Assembly (NCBI GenBank): GCA_031772625.1
Contig: CM062818.1
Span: forward strand, 208,720,310-208,784,309
From: Pinus tabuliformis
Lineage: Eukaryota > Streptophyta > Pinopsida > Pinales > Pinaceae
Reading direction: 5' to 3'
Length of the DNA stretch: 64,000 nt
Positions within the stretch are counted from its first letter, which is position 1; the number at the start of each line of letters is the position of its first letter. The position numbers and the translations under genes are program-made. Of this stretch, positions 47,509 to 60,140 are shown piece after piece. Below the pieces are notes generated by a model that did no database searches, was not told where the DNA came from, and saw only the letters and a program-made list of their open reading frames with translations.

Positions 47509-48265
47509 GACACGTTGAATGAGCAAGGTAGTTCGAATCACCTAATTCGTAGTGTTCAGCAGGGTGCAATTCGAGCCAAGGAAGAGAAAATAGCAAAGGT
47601 TTGCAGCATAGAGAATTTAAGGAGAAATTCTCAGGAGGTTTTCCAGTGATCCAAAGCCAAGACAGGAGGTTGAATTATCCAACAAAGGAGGTTGTATTCT
47701 GCAGTGTGAGTTGCCACAAGGAGGATCGATTCAGTTGTTGGTGCCTAGATCTATTCCCGAGAGGCAGAGGGAGGCAAGACGACTTGACTAAAAGAGGTTC
47801 TAGGGCAGAACGAAATTCCCCAAGGCTGCAGCGCACATTTCTGGCCAATGGTGTGAGCGCAAGGGAAGAGTGTGAATGGCCAAGGAGAGGCTAGATTGAT
47901 TTGCTGTGAGGTTAAAGAAATTTCCCAATATATTTCCAGTCGAGATAAATTGTTGGAGGATTGCTAGTTGGGCATCCAATTGTAATTCTCTATTTTTGTT
48001 GCATAATAATAAAACCCTCATCTGCTGCATTGGTTTTCCCTTCAAGGTTTTTCCAAGGACTATTGTCCAAAAATAACGGTGTCTTTTTATTGTGTGTGCA
48101 TCTATTTCTCAATTCCGTAATTTTGTTTCCATTGCGTATTTTTATTGGTGAAGAATTGCAGTGTGAATTATTCGTTATTTGTCGTAATAATAATTATAGA
48201 AAACAAATAAATTGTTGAACTTAGGAGAATAGTTTCTAGTCACTGCAGTTCAAGGAATTTTCACA
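47509..48265 (+). mobile_element. Copia 5' LTR, right part (copy 2)
   Basis: Counterpart of 12785-13541; ends TTTTCACA before the primer site. Confidence 0.85.
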
Positions 48266-48277
48266 TGGTATCAGAGC
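48266..48277 (+). promoter_or_regulatory. Primer-binding site TGGTATCAGAGC (copy 2)
   Basis: Canonical tRNA-Met primer site directly after the LTR. Confidence 0.95.
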
Positions 48278-48920
48278 ATAGAAGATCATATAAAAGGCTT
48301 TAGGCGAAGGAAGAGAGTTTTGTAGGGAGATCTGAAGGACCAGTTTACATATCTGTGCAAGCCAAGCCAAGGGTGCCAATTGCAGAGAGGAAAAAAATCA
48401 ATTTCCAATTCAGGGTGAAGGAAAAGTTTGATTTTGCCTCAGATTTGTAGCAGCAGGCAGTAGGATTGTTGGATAGAGGGTTCCAGTGAATTGATCAATT
48501 GATTTGCAGAAAATTTATAGCAAGTGTTTTATAGTTGCAAATTAGAGCAAGAAGAGAAAAGCACACAAAGAGGGAATTTCCAGTAAAATTCTCAGAGGGT
48601 TTCCAATTTTCCAGAGGAGAGGAGACCATAATTTCTAACAACAGAAGGTCGTAGCAGACTTGCCAATCTAGCTAGTATGAATTCCAGGATCAACAATGTG
48701 TGTGCCAATACTAGAGAAGGACGTCCAAAAGGTAGAGCAAGTTGCCCAGAGGAGTAGCAAGCAGTGCGATTTCCAGGAAGGACACCAAAGGCAAGTGTAG
48801 GAGCAAATCTGTGCATTTCCAGTGGGAAGTGTGAGCACAAGGGGAAGGCCAAAGTAGGCTGCCAAAAGGAGAATGAGATTTCCAATGTATAGTTCTCCAG
48901 TTTATTTGAGTTTTGCAGAG

Positions 48921-49715
48921 ATAGCCATAGCAAGACTCAGAGATCAGGATAGACTTGACGGAGCCTCTAATTTTGGCGTCTTGAAGGCCAAGCTGCAATT
49001 CCTATTGTATGAGCATGGCTTGAAGGAATTTGTGACAAATGTAATAGCTAAGCCGACAGATCCACAAAAACTAGCAACCTTCAAGAAGGAGATGGTCAAG
49101 ACCAAGAGGATGGTCCTAGACAAAGTTCAAGATCATATTATCCTGCATATTGCAAATAAGAATACAGCAAAGGACATGTGGGATGTCATTGTGAAGTTGT
49201 ATGAAGATCCATCTGAGAATCGGAAAATGATTCTCAAGGAGAAGTTGAGGTCAGTCAGAATGCAAAAGGGCGAGGATGTTACATCCTACCTCACTAGGAT
49301 TCAGGGAATCAAAGACGAACTTGCAACTGTAGGAGAGAAACCATGAGATAGCGGGTTGGTGCACACGGCACCCAATGGGTTCTCCAAAGAGTGGCATACA
49401 TTCATCCAAGTGATTTATGGACAAGACATACTTCCAAGATGGAAGCGCCTATGGAGTGACTTAACTCAAGAAGAGCTAAGGCTCAACCTCGCAAATGGTA
49501 CCATAAGCAACAGTAGTAAGGGATTGAAGGTGGAGAAGGAAGAAAATAACTTAGCCCTTGCAAGTAAGGGAAAGGCGAAGAAGGGTCCCAATCAAGGACA
49601 AGACTAAAAGGGAGAAAAGAAAAAAGATCTAATGAAGGTCAAGTGCTTCGGATGTTGTGTGTTTGGTCACCATGTCACCCAGTTTCCAAAGAGGAAGAAG
49701 GACAAGAAGGGGTAA
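48921..49715 (+). pseudogene. Copia gag (copy 2), start lost, two in-frame stops
   Basis: Same gag as 14197-14967. Here the start ATG is ATA (48921-48923), so translation would depend on an upstream in-frame ATG at 48873. It keeps the eight codons KGEDVTSY missing in copy 1. The two in-frame stops (TGA before GDSG-like sequence, TAA after GQD) are shared. The knuckle ends in Phe instead of Cys. No pol follows. Confidence 0.85.
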
Positions 49716-50533
49716 CAAACAATAGCTTCGGCAAAGATCAATGAGTTGACTTCTATATTGGACGAATTTGCATAGATAGCAACAATACCTCCAGATGGAG
49801 AAGCATGAAGCTTCAAATGACCATAATGGGCGAGGTCCATGGAAGAGCGACAGGTAGTCTATATCAAATCCACTTGTTGTATATTCTTCACATGGATCAG
49901 TACCTTTGCTATAGGAGCCCGCAAGAATAAAGTAACAAGAGGATCGAGGTGTCAACAAGGCACAGCCAAATCCTGAGGGACAATGCAGAGCTAGTTGTGG
50001 TCAGATACTTGAAAGGCAGTTGCAGAGTCAGTTGGGCGCATTCATGTGCTCAATAGACAATGCAGAGCTAGTTGCACTTAGACACTCAAGAGACAATTGC
50101 AGAGCCGATTGCAAGAGCACAGTAGATCAAAGAGAGTTTGAGACTCAAAGGGAGACTAGCTTCAGAAGGAGCAACCCTATGGAAGGTTGATCTTCAGGTT
50201 CTAAGGTGGTCAGTACACACAATTGCAGCGATAGCAATAACACAAAGGCAGTGCAGAAGCAGTAGCATAGGGATACTAGCATTGTGAGATCAATTGACTC
50301 AACTACAGTTGGTAGTAGGTGAAACAAAGTATGCATAGTAGCATGGTGGACGATGTTTGCCAAATTGACCACTTCGCAGTAATTTCCAGTGACAGGAAGT
50401 CAGGTTAGTTTGAAGATGTGATGAAAGGAGGTAGAATAGATGTCAGACATCAGCAACATATGATAGTCCAGTTACAGGTTGTTCATCAAGAGAGATGAGT
50501 AGAATGGGTATAGTGGAGAACACCTTCCTCACT

Positions 50534-50542
50534 AAGAGGGAG
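50534..50542 (+). promoter_or_regulatory. Polypurine tract AAGAGGGAG (copy 2)
   Basis: Directly before the 3' LTR. Confidence 0.8.
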
Positions 50543-51671
50543 TGTTAGTTTTTTATGGATATGGTAGCATCAAACAGGTGTTCTAGTCTCTAAGGTGTCA
50601 AAGAGGCTAAGGAACACAAGATCTCCAAAACCCAAAAAAGGTTTCGAGAAAAAACACTTAGAAACCTCTCAATTAAATTAATTTATCAATAATTAAAAAG
50701 TTCCCAAGTTTAACTTAGGAAAATTGATTAATTAATGAGTATTAATTGAAGAATTCAATTTTGCTCTACAAACTTCCGAAAAAGTGATTTGACAGAGTTT
50801 AAGATGATCTGAGCCATTGATCGTGATTGGATCTTGGTCGTTGAAGTTCCCACATGGGATTATAAGAGCAAGTCAAAGGGATTGGAGAAGACACATCAAG
50901 TAAGCAAGGCAGTTCAAATTACCTAGTTCGCAGTATTCAATGGGGTGTAGTTCAAGCCAAGGACGAGATAGTAGCAAGGGTTCGTAGCACTGAGAAATTT
51001 TGGAGAAATTCTCAAGAGGTTTTCCAGTGATCCAGAGCCAAGACAGGGCGTCGAATTATCCAGCAGAGGAGGTCATATTTTGCAGTGCAAGTTGCCGAAA
51101 GGAGGATAGATTCAGTTGCTAGTGCTCAGATCTATTCCCGGGAGGCAAAGCAAATTGTTTCCAGAGGCAGACAGAGTCAAGATGACTTGACTGGAGGAGG
51201 TTCCAGGGAAAAACAAAATTCCCAAAGACTGCAATGCGCATTTTTGGCCAATGGTGCGAGTGCCAAGGAGGAGTGAGAGTGGCCAAGGAGAGGCCAGTTC
51301 GATTTACTGTGAGAGAAAAGAAATTTCTCAGTATATTTCCAGTCGAGATAAATTGCTAAAGGATTGCTAGTTGGGCATCAAGTTGTAATTTTTTCAATTT
51401 TTGTTGCATAATAATAAAACCCTCATTTGTTGCACCGATTTTTCCTTCAGGGTTTTTCCAAGGACTATTGTCCAAAAATAACGATGTCATTTTTATTGTG
51501 TGTGCATCTATTTCTCAGTTCCATAATTTTGTTTTTGCAACGTATTTTTATTGGTGAAGAATTGCAATGTGAATTATTCACTATTTTCCATAATAATACT
51601 TACAGAAGACAAATAAATTCTTAAAGTTAGGAGAAAAATTTCCAGTTGCTGCAGTTCAAGGAATTTTCACA
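50543..51671 (+). mobile_element. Copia 3' LTR, complete
   Basis: 1,129 bp, starts TGTTAGTTTTTTATGG and ends GGAATTTTCACA. The following AAAGA resembles the AGAGA before the 5' LTR (one mismatch), a possible TSD. It is uninterrupted and so defines the pre-insertion sequence of the split 5' LTR. Confidence 0.9.
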
Positions 51672-51676
51672 AAAGA

Positions 51677-52925
51677 CATACAAAGTGTTGGATTGTAAAA
51701 CAACAGTATAAATTAGATGGCAGAAAAAAGTTGTTTAGACAAACCATAGTTAGTCATTTTGAGAATCATTGAGTTGTTAAGAGCTAATCAAGAGCCAAGA
51801 GTTAACACAAAGACCATAGAGTTGTATTATGTAATCTACGTATTATGATTAATGAGAATGAGTAGACCATATTTTCTTGCATATAATATAGTTCTATATA
51901 ATGCTTGAATGTGTGAAATCTTTTGACATAGTATTAGCATGCTTATGTTATAACAATGACAAGAAGGTCAATAATAAATATGCAATATAGTCAAGTTCAA
52001 AGTTTGTGAATTGAGCATGCCACACCCCCGATTGTGCCAACAGGCCTTTACAACATTATAAAATCACACTTAAAACAGTTTTTTGGAAAATGAGTTTAAA
52101 CGTGCAAAGAACCATTTGGAAGACTCATCATATGGGAAACCCTTCTTTGACTTTAAGACCACAAAGCTTTATCATGGGACCCTTTGAAACTTTTCTATTG
52201 CAAAAACTTACTAGGAGATTAACAACCCAAAATCACAGAGCCGAGAAAGTTCAAGGATTTCAAGGCATCTAGAAAGTACATGTTTCCTTCAAAGTTAGAA
52301 TCCTCTAATGGGTGCCCCCCATTAATAGCCTAGCAATTAAAGAGAGACCTCAGCACACAGGCTTTACAAATGGAAATCTTTTATGGGGCTACAATGTAGC
52401 CTGAACATTTTGGGATTGGGTTGTAATAATATACCATGCATTATTCATTGCCCCTCTACGATGAAAGGTCACTCATCTTTGAGGATAAGTAGATGATTAG
52501 GTAGGTAGGAAGAACCATATAGAATATTATAAGATTCACAAGTAACGTCTCTTTATGGCGTACATTTTCTAGCTACTTTCGAAAGAGAAAATACATTACT
52601 TCATCTAAAGGCAACTACTAATTTTAAATCTAATTTAACGATGCAGTTTGAAAATGGGACTAGTTGGAGCAAAGAAGACATGCTCACAAGAAATGTCTTA
52701 TACATTTTTTTCTTTATATACCTGTGTGTGTGTGTGTGATTGGGGGTGGGGGGTAACATGTTTGCTCACTTGTGGTTATAGAATAATCACTTCTCAAGCT
52801 TCTACCCACTATAAAGGTAGGTGTGGAGCCTACTATGTTTAAATGTTCATTAACAAGCTTTACCATTGTTTGAAGGAGAAACTTGACCTATAATTAAGTT
52901 TAATGTTTTCCATCTAACGACCTCT
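51677..52925. other. No recognisable gene; includes (TG)n
   Basis: AT-rich. A (TG)8 run at 52723-52738 is followed by a G-rich stretch GGGGGTGGGGGG. Nothing else identified. Confidence 0.4.
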
Positions 52926-52929
52926 ACAT

Positions 52930-53640
52930 GTTTGAAGATAAGATAAGATCAGATAATTTTATTAATGTCCTCGAGTTACCACAAAAGTAGGTCAATGGGA
53001 CTAAAAGATACACCTAGTGTAAATACAAGACATGTGGGAGTGCAAATGCAACTCCATTGTAACTCCAAAGCTAATAAGACTAAGATATGACTAAAATAGG
53101 GCTAACATGAAATAAAAGTACAAATAGAGAATGTATAAAGTCATATGAGATGACCAAAAATGAGAAATGTGAAGTATGTTTGTTGTTGGACTATGCAACT
53201 CCAAAGAAGCGAGGGGGGAGTTGAAGATGAAACCAATGGGGTCAAAATCTCCCGAATTTGATGGTCAATGGCGAGGAAGGCAAGCGAGGTAATCTCTCCC
53301 TGTACGAGTCCTCCAAAACCGTCGGGCAATCCAGCTACATGATCCTAGGGGGAGTACATGAGTGAGTGCTACTCCTAACATTTGAGGCCGAAAGGAAGAA
53401 GTTGTTGATAATTCTCTATCTATTGTGATTTGTTTGGGAAGAGGTCTAGTGGGAGGGAGGTGCCCTACACTAACTCTGCCTCGAGCCATTCCCTCTGACT
53501 CACTACGGGTAGGTCGACTGAAGCATGGTACTGCATCTATGAGTCGATCTCGAAAGTACTTGTCTATCTCGAATGGGGGGTATTGCGGAAAACCCCGAGG
53601 TCTCACCTTCTCCCATCTGCTGCAAAATGAGACTTTACCT
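52930..53640 (-). repeat. Unclassified dispersed repeat, copy 3 (coding relic)
   Basis: Diverged relative of 410-1060. A minus-strand frame of 113 codons (53265-53606; MRPRGFPQYPPFEIDKYF at its start) aligns by motif with MRHRVSPQPPTKGG in copies 1 and 2. It retains LGSCSWIARR and RTRTGRD where the others have stops. The family is not recognised. Confidence 0.5.
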
Positions 53641-56600
53641 GTCGCTTGTTTGTTGCAATCAAATAAAAAGTATTAAGCATATTTGGTTTTATTTCTCAAT
53701 CCAAAGGTAAGCAAAGGTAAGATTGCTAGTGGAATTGAATAATCAAAATTGCTTCCTTCCTTATGGACTATGGCAAACATGTGGCAACAATTAGGTGGCA
53801 GGTTGAAAAGCAAGTGGACAAAAATGTGGTTATATCTTACAAGAAATTAGCGACTTGAGAAGCCCCATTTGATAACAAGCTCCAAATCACTGCAAAGCTA
53901 AGACATGCCACAAAAATTAGTAAATACTAAAGACATGGAAGCTAAAGGACTTGTTGCCCACCAAAAGTGGGTGACCCCATAGAAGAATTTATCTCCTAGA
54001 TTTGTCTTTAGTCGACAGCCCCTGACAGCCACCAGTGTAGCCGATATATTGTGCCAATTGATCTCCACTCCCTAAGTCAATCGTATGTCCCCTCGCCCAT
54101 CTGTCGAGAGCATATGTTTGAAGGTGGGCAATCTAATCCTAAAGGTATGTTTTTCATTATGCAATCAGGTGCTTATGTTTGTTTTTCCTTGGGCACTTTG
54201 GGCATGGATTATTGGGTGACTTGGAAAAAGGAAGGGTTTTGACTATAGTTTTGTTCCCTCATCTTAAATGGGGGGTTAATCCTCAACCCTAGTCTCGTGG
54301 GATCTCCTCTATTGGCTTATAGCTTCAGGAAGGCACTACTTGGGAAACCCTGATTTTGGTAGCATGGTCCCATTTTCTCATTTCACATTTTTCACTCCCC
54401 TCCACACATTACAAGCCCTATTTCATCATCTTCCTTATCTAGGTCCACACAAGCACTGGGTCCACAAGGCACTGCTTCACCCCATCCCCCTATCCACCTG
54501 TTTGGGTCGGGCCCGAAAATGTTGCGACAGAGGTTGATGCAACTAAAAGAATGTTAAAAGCATATCATGGCCATAGGCAAGAAATAAAAGAAAAGAATAT
54601 TATAAAATGCAAAAGATGGTAGGGACATTAAAATAACAATTGGGCAAAAGCTAAACATGAGTTCTACCCCTTATCATTATGGCCATCACCTTGGTTCCTA
54701 TGGCCCCATGAGTGCCCCCACATCATAAAGGAACCCATGCACGTCGCAACCCCTGGTGGGCGATGAACTACCCCACCTTAAGGGGGTAATAATTGCTTAT
54801 ATCACACACAGCATGTTCTCATCTCCTAGGACCCTAAGCAATAATACAAAGAAAAAATCAAAAAAGGCAAAAGGCAAATGAAGAAGGGTGGAAAAACGAA
54901 AGTTGGGTTAACTCATGTATCCATGATTGCTCCCTCCTACATCTATACACCCAAATATGTGGACATCCCTCATCATTACCATCCTTGAACCCACGGCATT
55001 TGGCTTTGAGACCCTTGTGTCCCTTTCCATCTCATCATTATTCACATGACCCCTATCAATTAAAGGATGTACCTTGGACCTGTCTTTCCCCTTAGGGGTT
55101 GGGAACACCTAATAGGGTTGTTTATTAACCACTCCTACCTAGGGAGGTAACACTATTACAAGCTTAAAGCCCCAAATTTGGAAGGGAAGCCCATTATGAA
55201 GTCTCAATGTGCCCTTGATTAACAAGCTTGGTTCACTTAGATGCACTAATGAATTATTGTACCTGATGGTGAGGAAGCGCATTGGATCTTATATGTAATT
55301 GGCAAGTGGTTTCATCATGGGTTGGGCAACTTAACTAGGGCCCAAGCCCACCAGAGGATCATATTGACACTCCTAGGGGATGCGTTGAGAGCCATGGGAC
55401 TCCATCATCTGTTAGAGCGTTATTTCATGCCATGGGCGCCCTTAGCACCTTCATCAGTTTGTTCATTGCCCCACATTATTCGCAAGATGATGCACTTGGA
55501 CCAACATGCCATGAACGACTTAGCATGATCATGGAAATTGATTTGAGGCCCAAAGGAGGTTTGTCTCACCCTTGAGACATGGGAGGGTAGGAAACATCAT
55601 CAAAGCCCTCATTTGGAGCATTGTACAGGGTTTTTCTTTCATGTGGAGACCCATGAGACCAACAATTGTATCCCAAACCCACTTTGGGGCCCACAGGATG
55701 ACTTGCATTGAAAATTAGGGGCTATCCCCTAATTCATCTTTATTGGAGCCCTCTCTCTCATCATGGCACTTAGAGAACTCAACATGGCCCTCCAACAGCC
55801 CTACATCATCATGACATCATCAACTCGGCTAGCATATAGATGGCTAATTCATAACTTGTGATAGCTACTTGATTGACTTGTCCCCAAGACTTGTTTTTAC
55901 CACATTATTTTATAATTTTGGGGGCTCATTAGGCTATTTCGATTTAGAGAGACTCGTATAAATAGAAGTGAGTCTCATTTGTGAGAATTCATCATCATCA
56001 CTTGGATTCTTCTCTTGTATAAGAACTCTCACTTTTTTCATTGGAAGCTATTGGAGTATCTTGGATGCATTATGATATTTGGAGTTGATTTTGTATCTTG
56101 TCTAGGAGATACTTCTTGAATATAGATGGATATATTGCACGATTATGTTATAAGTTCTTTTGTTAATGCAATCTCTCTTGAAAATGTCTAATGTATGTAA
56201 TTGTTGCAACTAATGTAAATGGTATCATACCCTAATTTTGTTGAAGAAATTTTTTAGAAGCTATTTGGTTGGCTCTTGCATATGTTACTCATGATATAAC
56301 ATGCATAAATGTTCCTGGTGATGAAATGTTATTTTTCTTCATGAAACTCCATATTATAATAGTAGGTAATGGTTGAAGGTTAGCAGCTAGGTCATCAACT
56401 TTTGACCTCCTTGAGGACAAATTTGGCCAATGTAACGCATCTAAGACTTCATAGCCCAAAGGACTAGGCACTAGTCCAAGGATTTTGGTGAACAAACTTC
56501 TCTTCCTCCATATTTCCTCCTCCTAACTTTCAGTTCCCTAAAGGTAGGGCAGAAATCTAGGGCTTGCAGCGAAATTTTGGGGACGTGATTTTTTGGGAAT

Positions 56601-57600
56601 CTAAGGGTCCAAACATCAAGCTCAGGGTCTAGGCTCCCTATGCTCCAAGTTTGGTGGGCATCCGCCCAAGTCTCATCCATAAAATCTCTTACCCAAGGTG
56701 CCACTCTAAGAGGGAAAACTTAGGCCTTTCTCTCTCACCCTAGCAACTTCTTTGAGTGTTGTGTGAGCTCGATATTCAGTGGAATAAATCATAAGAAACC
56801 CTTTCTCCTCCCTTTCCTTGACTTAGTGAGTACCTTGGAAGTATTTCTTCCCATGATTATTCATAAAACCCTAGGTCTAGCGCAAGACTTCCCTAGGTTT
56901 CTCAAGGGAAGCAAAGAACCCCTTAGAAGTGTTAAAACATTGCATTGAACTTCTTTGAGAGGTCTTATCCCGTCACTTGGAATCTTGATCTTAGGAATAC
57001 CTATTATAATCATAAATCTCAAACCCTAAGTATTGATCTCTTCCTAGGCCTTTCTTGGAGAGCATTTAGCTTCCCTGAAGCATTGAGCCATTGTTGTGTC
57101 AATCCTTGAATGGGAATCACACCATACCTAAATCATTGATCCATTCATTCTAAGTGATTCCCTTCCTACCGAGACTCCTCCCATTGGTGAAAGTCCATAA
57201 ATAGCAAGGGACTTTGAATTGTCCCATTATTGTCTCTTAGGTTTTCCCTTCCTTAGGGACCTACTAGATTATGTGGTAACAATGCCTAAATATAAGCATA
57301 TCTCTATAAGACAAAGGTCGTGTGCAAAGACACTAATCAACATTGTTCGATTGTTAGGCTTTCAACTAAGCAAATTTGTCATTCAGACAAATGTTGAGCC
57401 ACAAAAAGGACAAAAATATCCACAGCGTTTGAGGACCACTACAAAATGAGGTTTCAAGCTCAAGAGATGATTGGCCAGTGACTGGTAAGCACAATGAAGC
57501 AATGCCAAAAGGATAAGATGATAAGTTGACCAAATTTACAACAACTCAAGCAACTCAATGCCACCAAACTCTCGCTTGCAACAAGTTAATATAACCCTTC
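53641..57600. other. About 4 kb with no recognisable gene
   Basis: Several short open frames exist, but none shows a domain, splice context or shared homology within the window. A TATA-like CGTATAAATAGAAG at about 55946 and a CATAAATAGCAAGG at about 57198 may mark old LTR promoters. Confidence 0.4.
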
Positions 57601-57901
57601 AAGGTTATGGCAAATAATACATCTACGCGATTAGACGAGTTAGCTTGTGAATTTTGTAACTGCTACCCAAAAATGTATGGACCCTTACCTCCTCAAAGTC
57701 TATCAAGAAGCCTTGAAAAAACAATTGATAAAGGAAGTGTTCAAGGTGCTATAAGATTGGCAATCATTTGCTTTACATGGACAAGGTTATGTTTAGCAAC
57801 TTTTAACAGGAAAGTTGAGGACCAATGGCAACAAAGGCAATTATAGGGTAGGATTGACTTAAGAAGATCAATGTCAATGGATTACTTTTGACTAACAACC
57901 A

Positions 57902-57982
57902 TTGGAATATGAAAATGCTCCTTTCAACTACAAAAATTGCTTTCAAGTGGGACATTTGGCACAATCATGTCTACAAAAATGA
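57902..57982 (+). pseudogene. LINE ORF1-like zinc-knuckle relic
   Basis: The frame LEYENAPFNYKNCFQVGHLAQSC matches the arrangement ahead of and within the knuckle of the intact LINE ORF1 (KLDYEQLPFKCRKC...H....C), but with the first Cys replaced by Tyr. Stops lie on both sides. It points to a different, older LINE family on the plus strand. The rest of that element is not visible. Confidence 0.55.
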
Positions 57983-58216
57983 AAATTAAAAAAGATCATG
58001 GCCTCAAACTCTATAGAAGAATCCCAAATCAAACATGCAAAATCTTCCTCAAATTGGTAGGAGATTAAATCCAACTCTTCCAAGAAGAAGAAGAGAGGGC
58101 CTTCAAGTAAATATGTTGTAGTTTAACTAGATTCATTTCAAGCTCTTGAGAACCAGAGCTCAAAAACACCCAAAAGTAAAGAACCCACAATTGAAAGGGA
58201 CTTCGAGAAGATTACA

Positions 58217-59267
58217 TGTTAAAATTGGCAACTAGAACCAAATTCCACCTTAGAACAACCCATATGACAGAGATGATTATTGCATTGGATTCCTCTTTTC
58301 GAGAGGTCCAATTTTGATATAAAGATCATCTCATTCTGACAAACAAAAATGGAATTTTGAATTTATTCTTTCTTATGCACAAATTGTCAAGGTCAACCTC
58401 AGTCAAATGTAGGCTCATGAAGCCCAATGGATGTGTCTCCTCACCCTCAACGAAGTGTATAAATAGAAGTGACCTTTCTCTCATTTGGACATCATCATCT
58501 CATCACATATCTCTCTCTCTCCTCTCTTGATTGGTTCGTACAGCTTGGAGGCTTCTCTACTTCACACATGTGGAAGAGGACGAATTTCTAGATTGTTTTT
58601 GGAGGCCGAAAATTTCAGGGATTAGGGCAGCGTTGACTTGGACTGTTTGACCATGTGTTGACTTCGTTTTGGAGGGCAGAATTCTGATTTCTAAAGGCCG
58701 CATTGATTGGCACGGTTTTCAAGGTGATTGGGACAATTTGACCAAGTTGACTTCAATGTTGACTTTCTGATTTGACTGCAGAAATTACAGCAGCATTTTA
58801 TTGGGTTGACTGAGCTGTTTTTGGGTTGACTTTGACTCCCTTGGTAGGTCAAACTCTTCTGTTGTTGGCTGAGCTACTTGGAGGACATTTTGGGGCTGCT
58901 TTGACCACTGTTGACTTTGTAGTTAGAGCTGCAATTGACTGTTGATTTGCCAGGACTGTTTTGGACGTGTAATTCTATATTTATACTCTCTCTCTCTCTG
59001 CTGAACTATTGAAGAATAATAAGAAGATTTGATCAAAGAGTTTTCCCACATTGGGGTTTGTCCCTGGCATCCACCATATCTTGTGTCCTCTTGTCTTGGC
59101 TCGTCTTCTACACATGTTTTTATGTTCTATTCACATTTACTGTCAACGTGTTTAAGTTAATGTGACTGCTACTAGATATAATTGGAAATTGTCATTGGAA
59201 TTCTAAAGGAACATTGAAGTAAATTGTGCTAAAGCATAGAACATACCATTGTTATCTAAAATTAACA
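58217..59267 (+). mobile_element. 5' LTR of decayed Copia element
   Basis: Starts TGTTAAAATTGGCAACTAG and ends AAATTAACA before a primer-site-like sequence. It contains a TATAAATAG box at 58458 and the family A-like series TTTTCCCACATTGGGGTTTGTCCCTGGC, ATATCTTGTGTCC. The start is inferred from resemblance to family A LTR starts. Confidence 0.65.
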
Positions 59268-59279
59268 TGGTATTGAAGC
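59268..59279 (+). promoter_or_regulatory. Decayed primer-binding site
   Basis: TGGTATTGAAGC, two changes from TGGTATCAGAGC, directly after the LTR. Confidence 0.7.
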
Positions 59280-59333
59280 TTAGGTGAAGACATAGCCCAA
59301 GCAAGAGTGAATCAAAGCAATCTCTAAGAGAAG

Positions 59334-60140
59334 TTGTTGAACAAGGACTTGGAACTAGTCTTAATAACAACTACATTTTTCTTCAAATCTGAAGACAAGC
59401 TCAAGGAAAAATCCAACTATCATGAATGGAAGATGACTCTAGATTTGACATTGGAAGAAAATGATGCCATGGACTATGTCAAAGGAAGAATAGCAGAGCC
59501 TCCTTCAAATGCATTGGCAGTTGCACAAACAAACTACAAGAAAGGTGACGTTAAAGCTAAGAAAATTATTGTTGATTCTATTCATAAGCCTTTGGTTGCC
59601 TATATTTCTGATTTGGAAACATCTAAGGAGATGTATGAAAAGTTGGTTGGGATGTTCAAAGTAAATAATGCAAATCAAGTTCTCTTTCTCAAGAACAAGT
59701 TGAAAGATATCAAGATAGATAGAGGAGAATCCATCCAATCCTACTTCATGAGGATTACCGAGATCAAGAATGATCTCCTATCTATTGGATAAGTCATTGG
59801 TGACAGGGAGCTCTCTCTTATTGCACTTGGAGGTCTTACAAGATAATGGGATGTGTTCAACACTACCATCCTCAACAATGACAGGATTCCAGGATTTGAT
59901 GAACTATTGTTCAGATGCACTCAAGAAGAAATAAGAATGATGGAAAGAGACAAGCCCTCAAATGGAAACAATCTTACCGCCTTCTCTGCTCATTCTAAGA
60001 GGAGGAACAATGCTAGTCCAAGGAACCAAAGACAAGGGTTCAAACCGGGATTCAAAGAAGGAAGAAATGGAAGACGCTTTAATTGTAAAAGGTTTGGCCA
60101 CTTCGCTAGAGAGTGTCCTCACAAGAAAGATATTCCATGA
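59334..60140 (+). pseudogene. Copia gag (decayed element)
   Basis: Gag of the UBN2 type (NYHEWKMTLDLTLEEND, SYFMRITEIKNDLLSIG), then a basic linker and the knuckle RRFNCKRFGHFAREC, whose first Cys has become Arg. One frame is kept over the whole span. Stops are TAA at 59790 and TGA at 60138, and the same frame runs on into protease. Confidence 0.85.

Larger units (their letters stand above)
34689..50791. repeat. 16-kb duplicated block, copy 2
   Basis: This is the second copy of the block at 1-16042. It continues past the point where copy 1 hits the gap and so contains the complete 3' LTR of the Copia element (to 51671). Compared with copy 1 it keeps about 45 bp near 46905-46945 and 24 bp of gag near 49266, and lacks 20 bp of LINE ORF2 near 44139. 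Confidence 0.9.

Noticed and set aside
57607-57846. 79-codon open frame upstream of the zinc-knuckle relic
   Set aside because: No gag or DUF4283 motif could be seen, so it was not joined to the relic.
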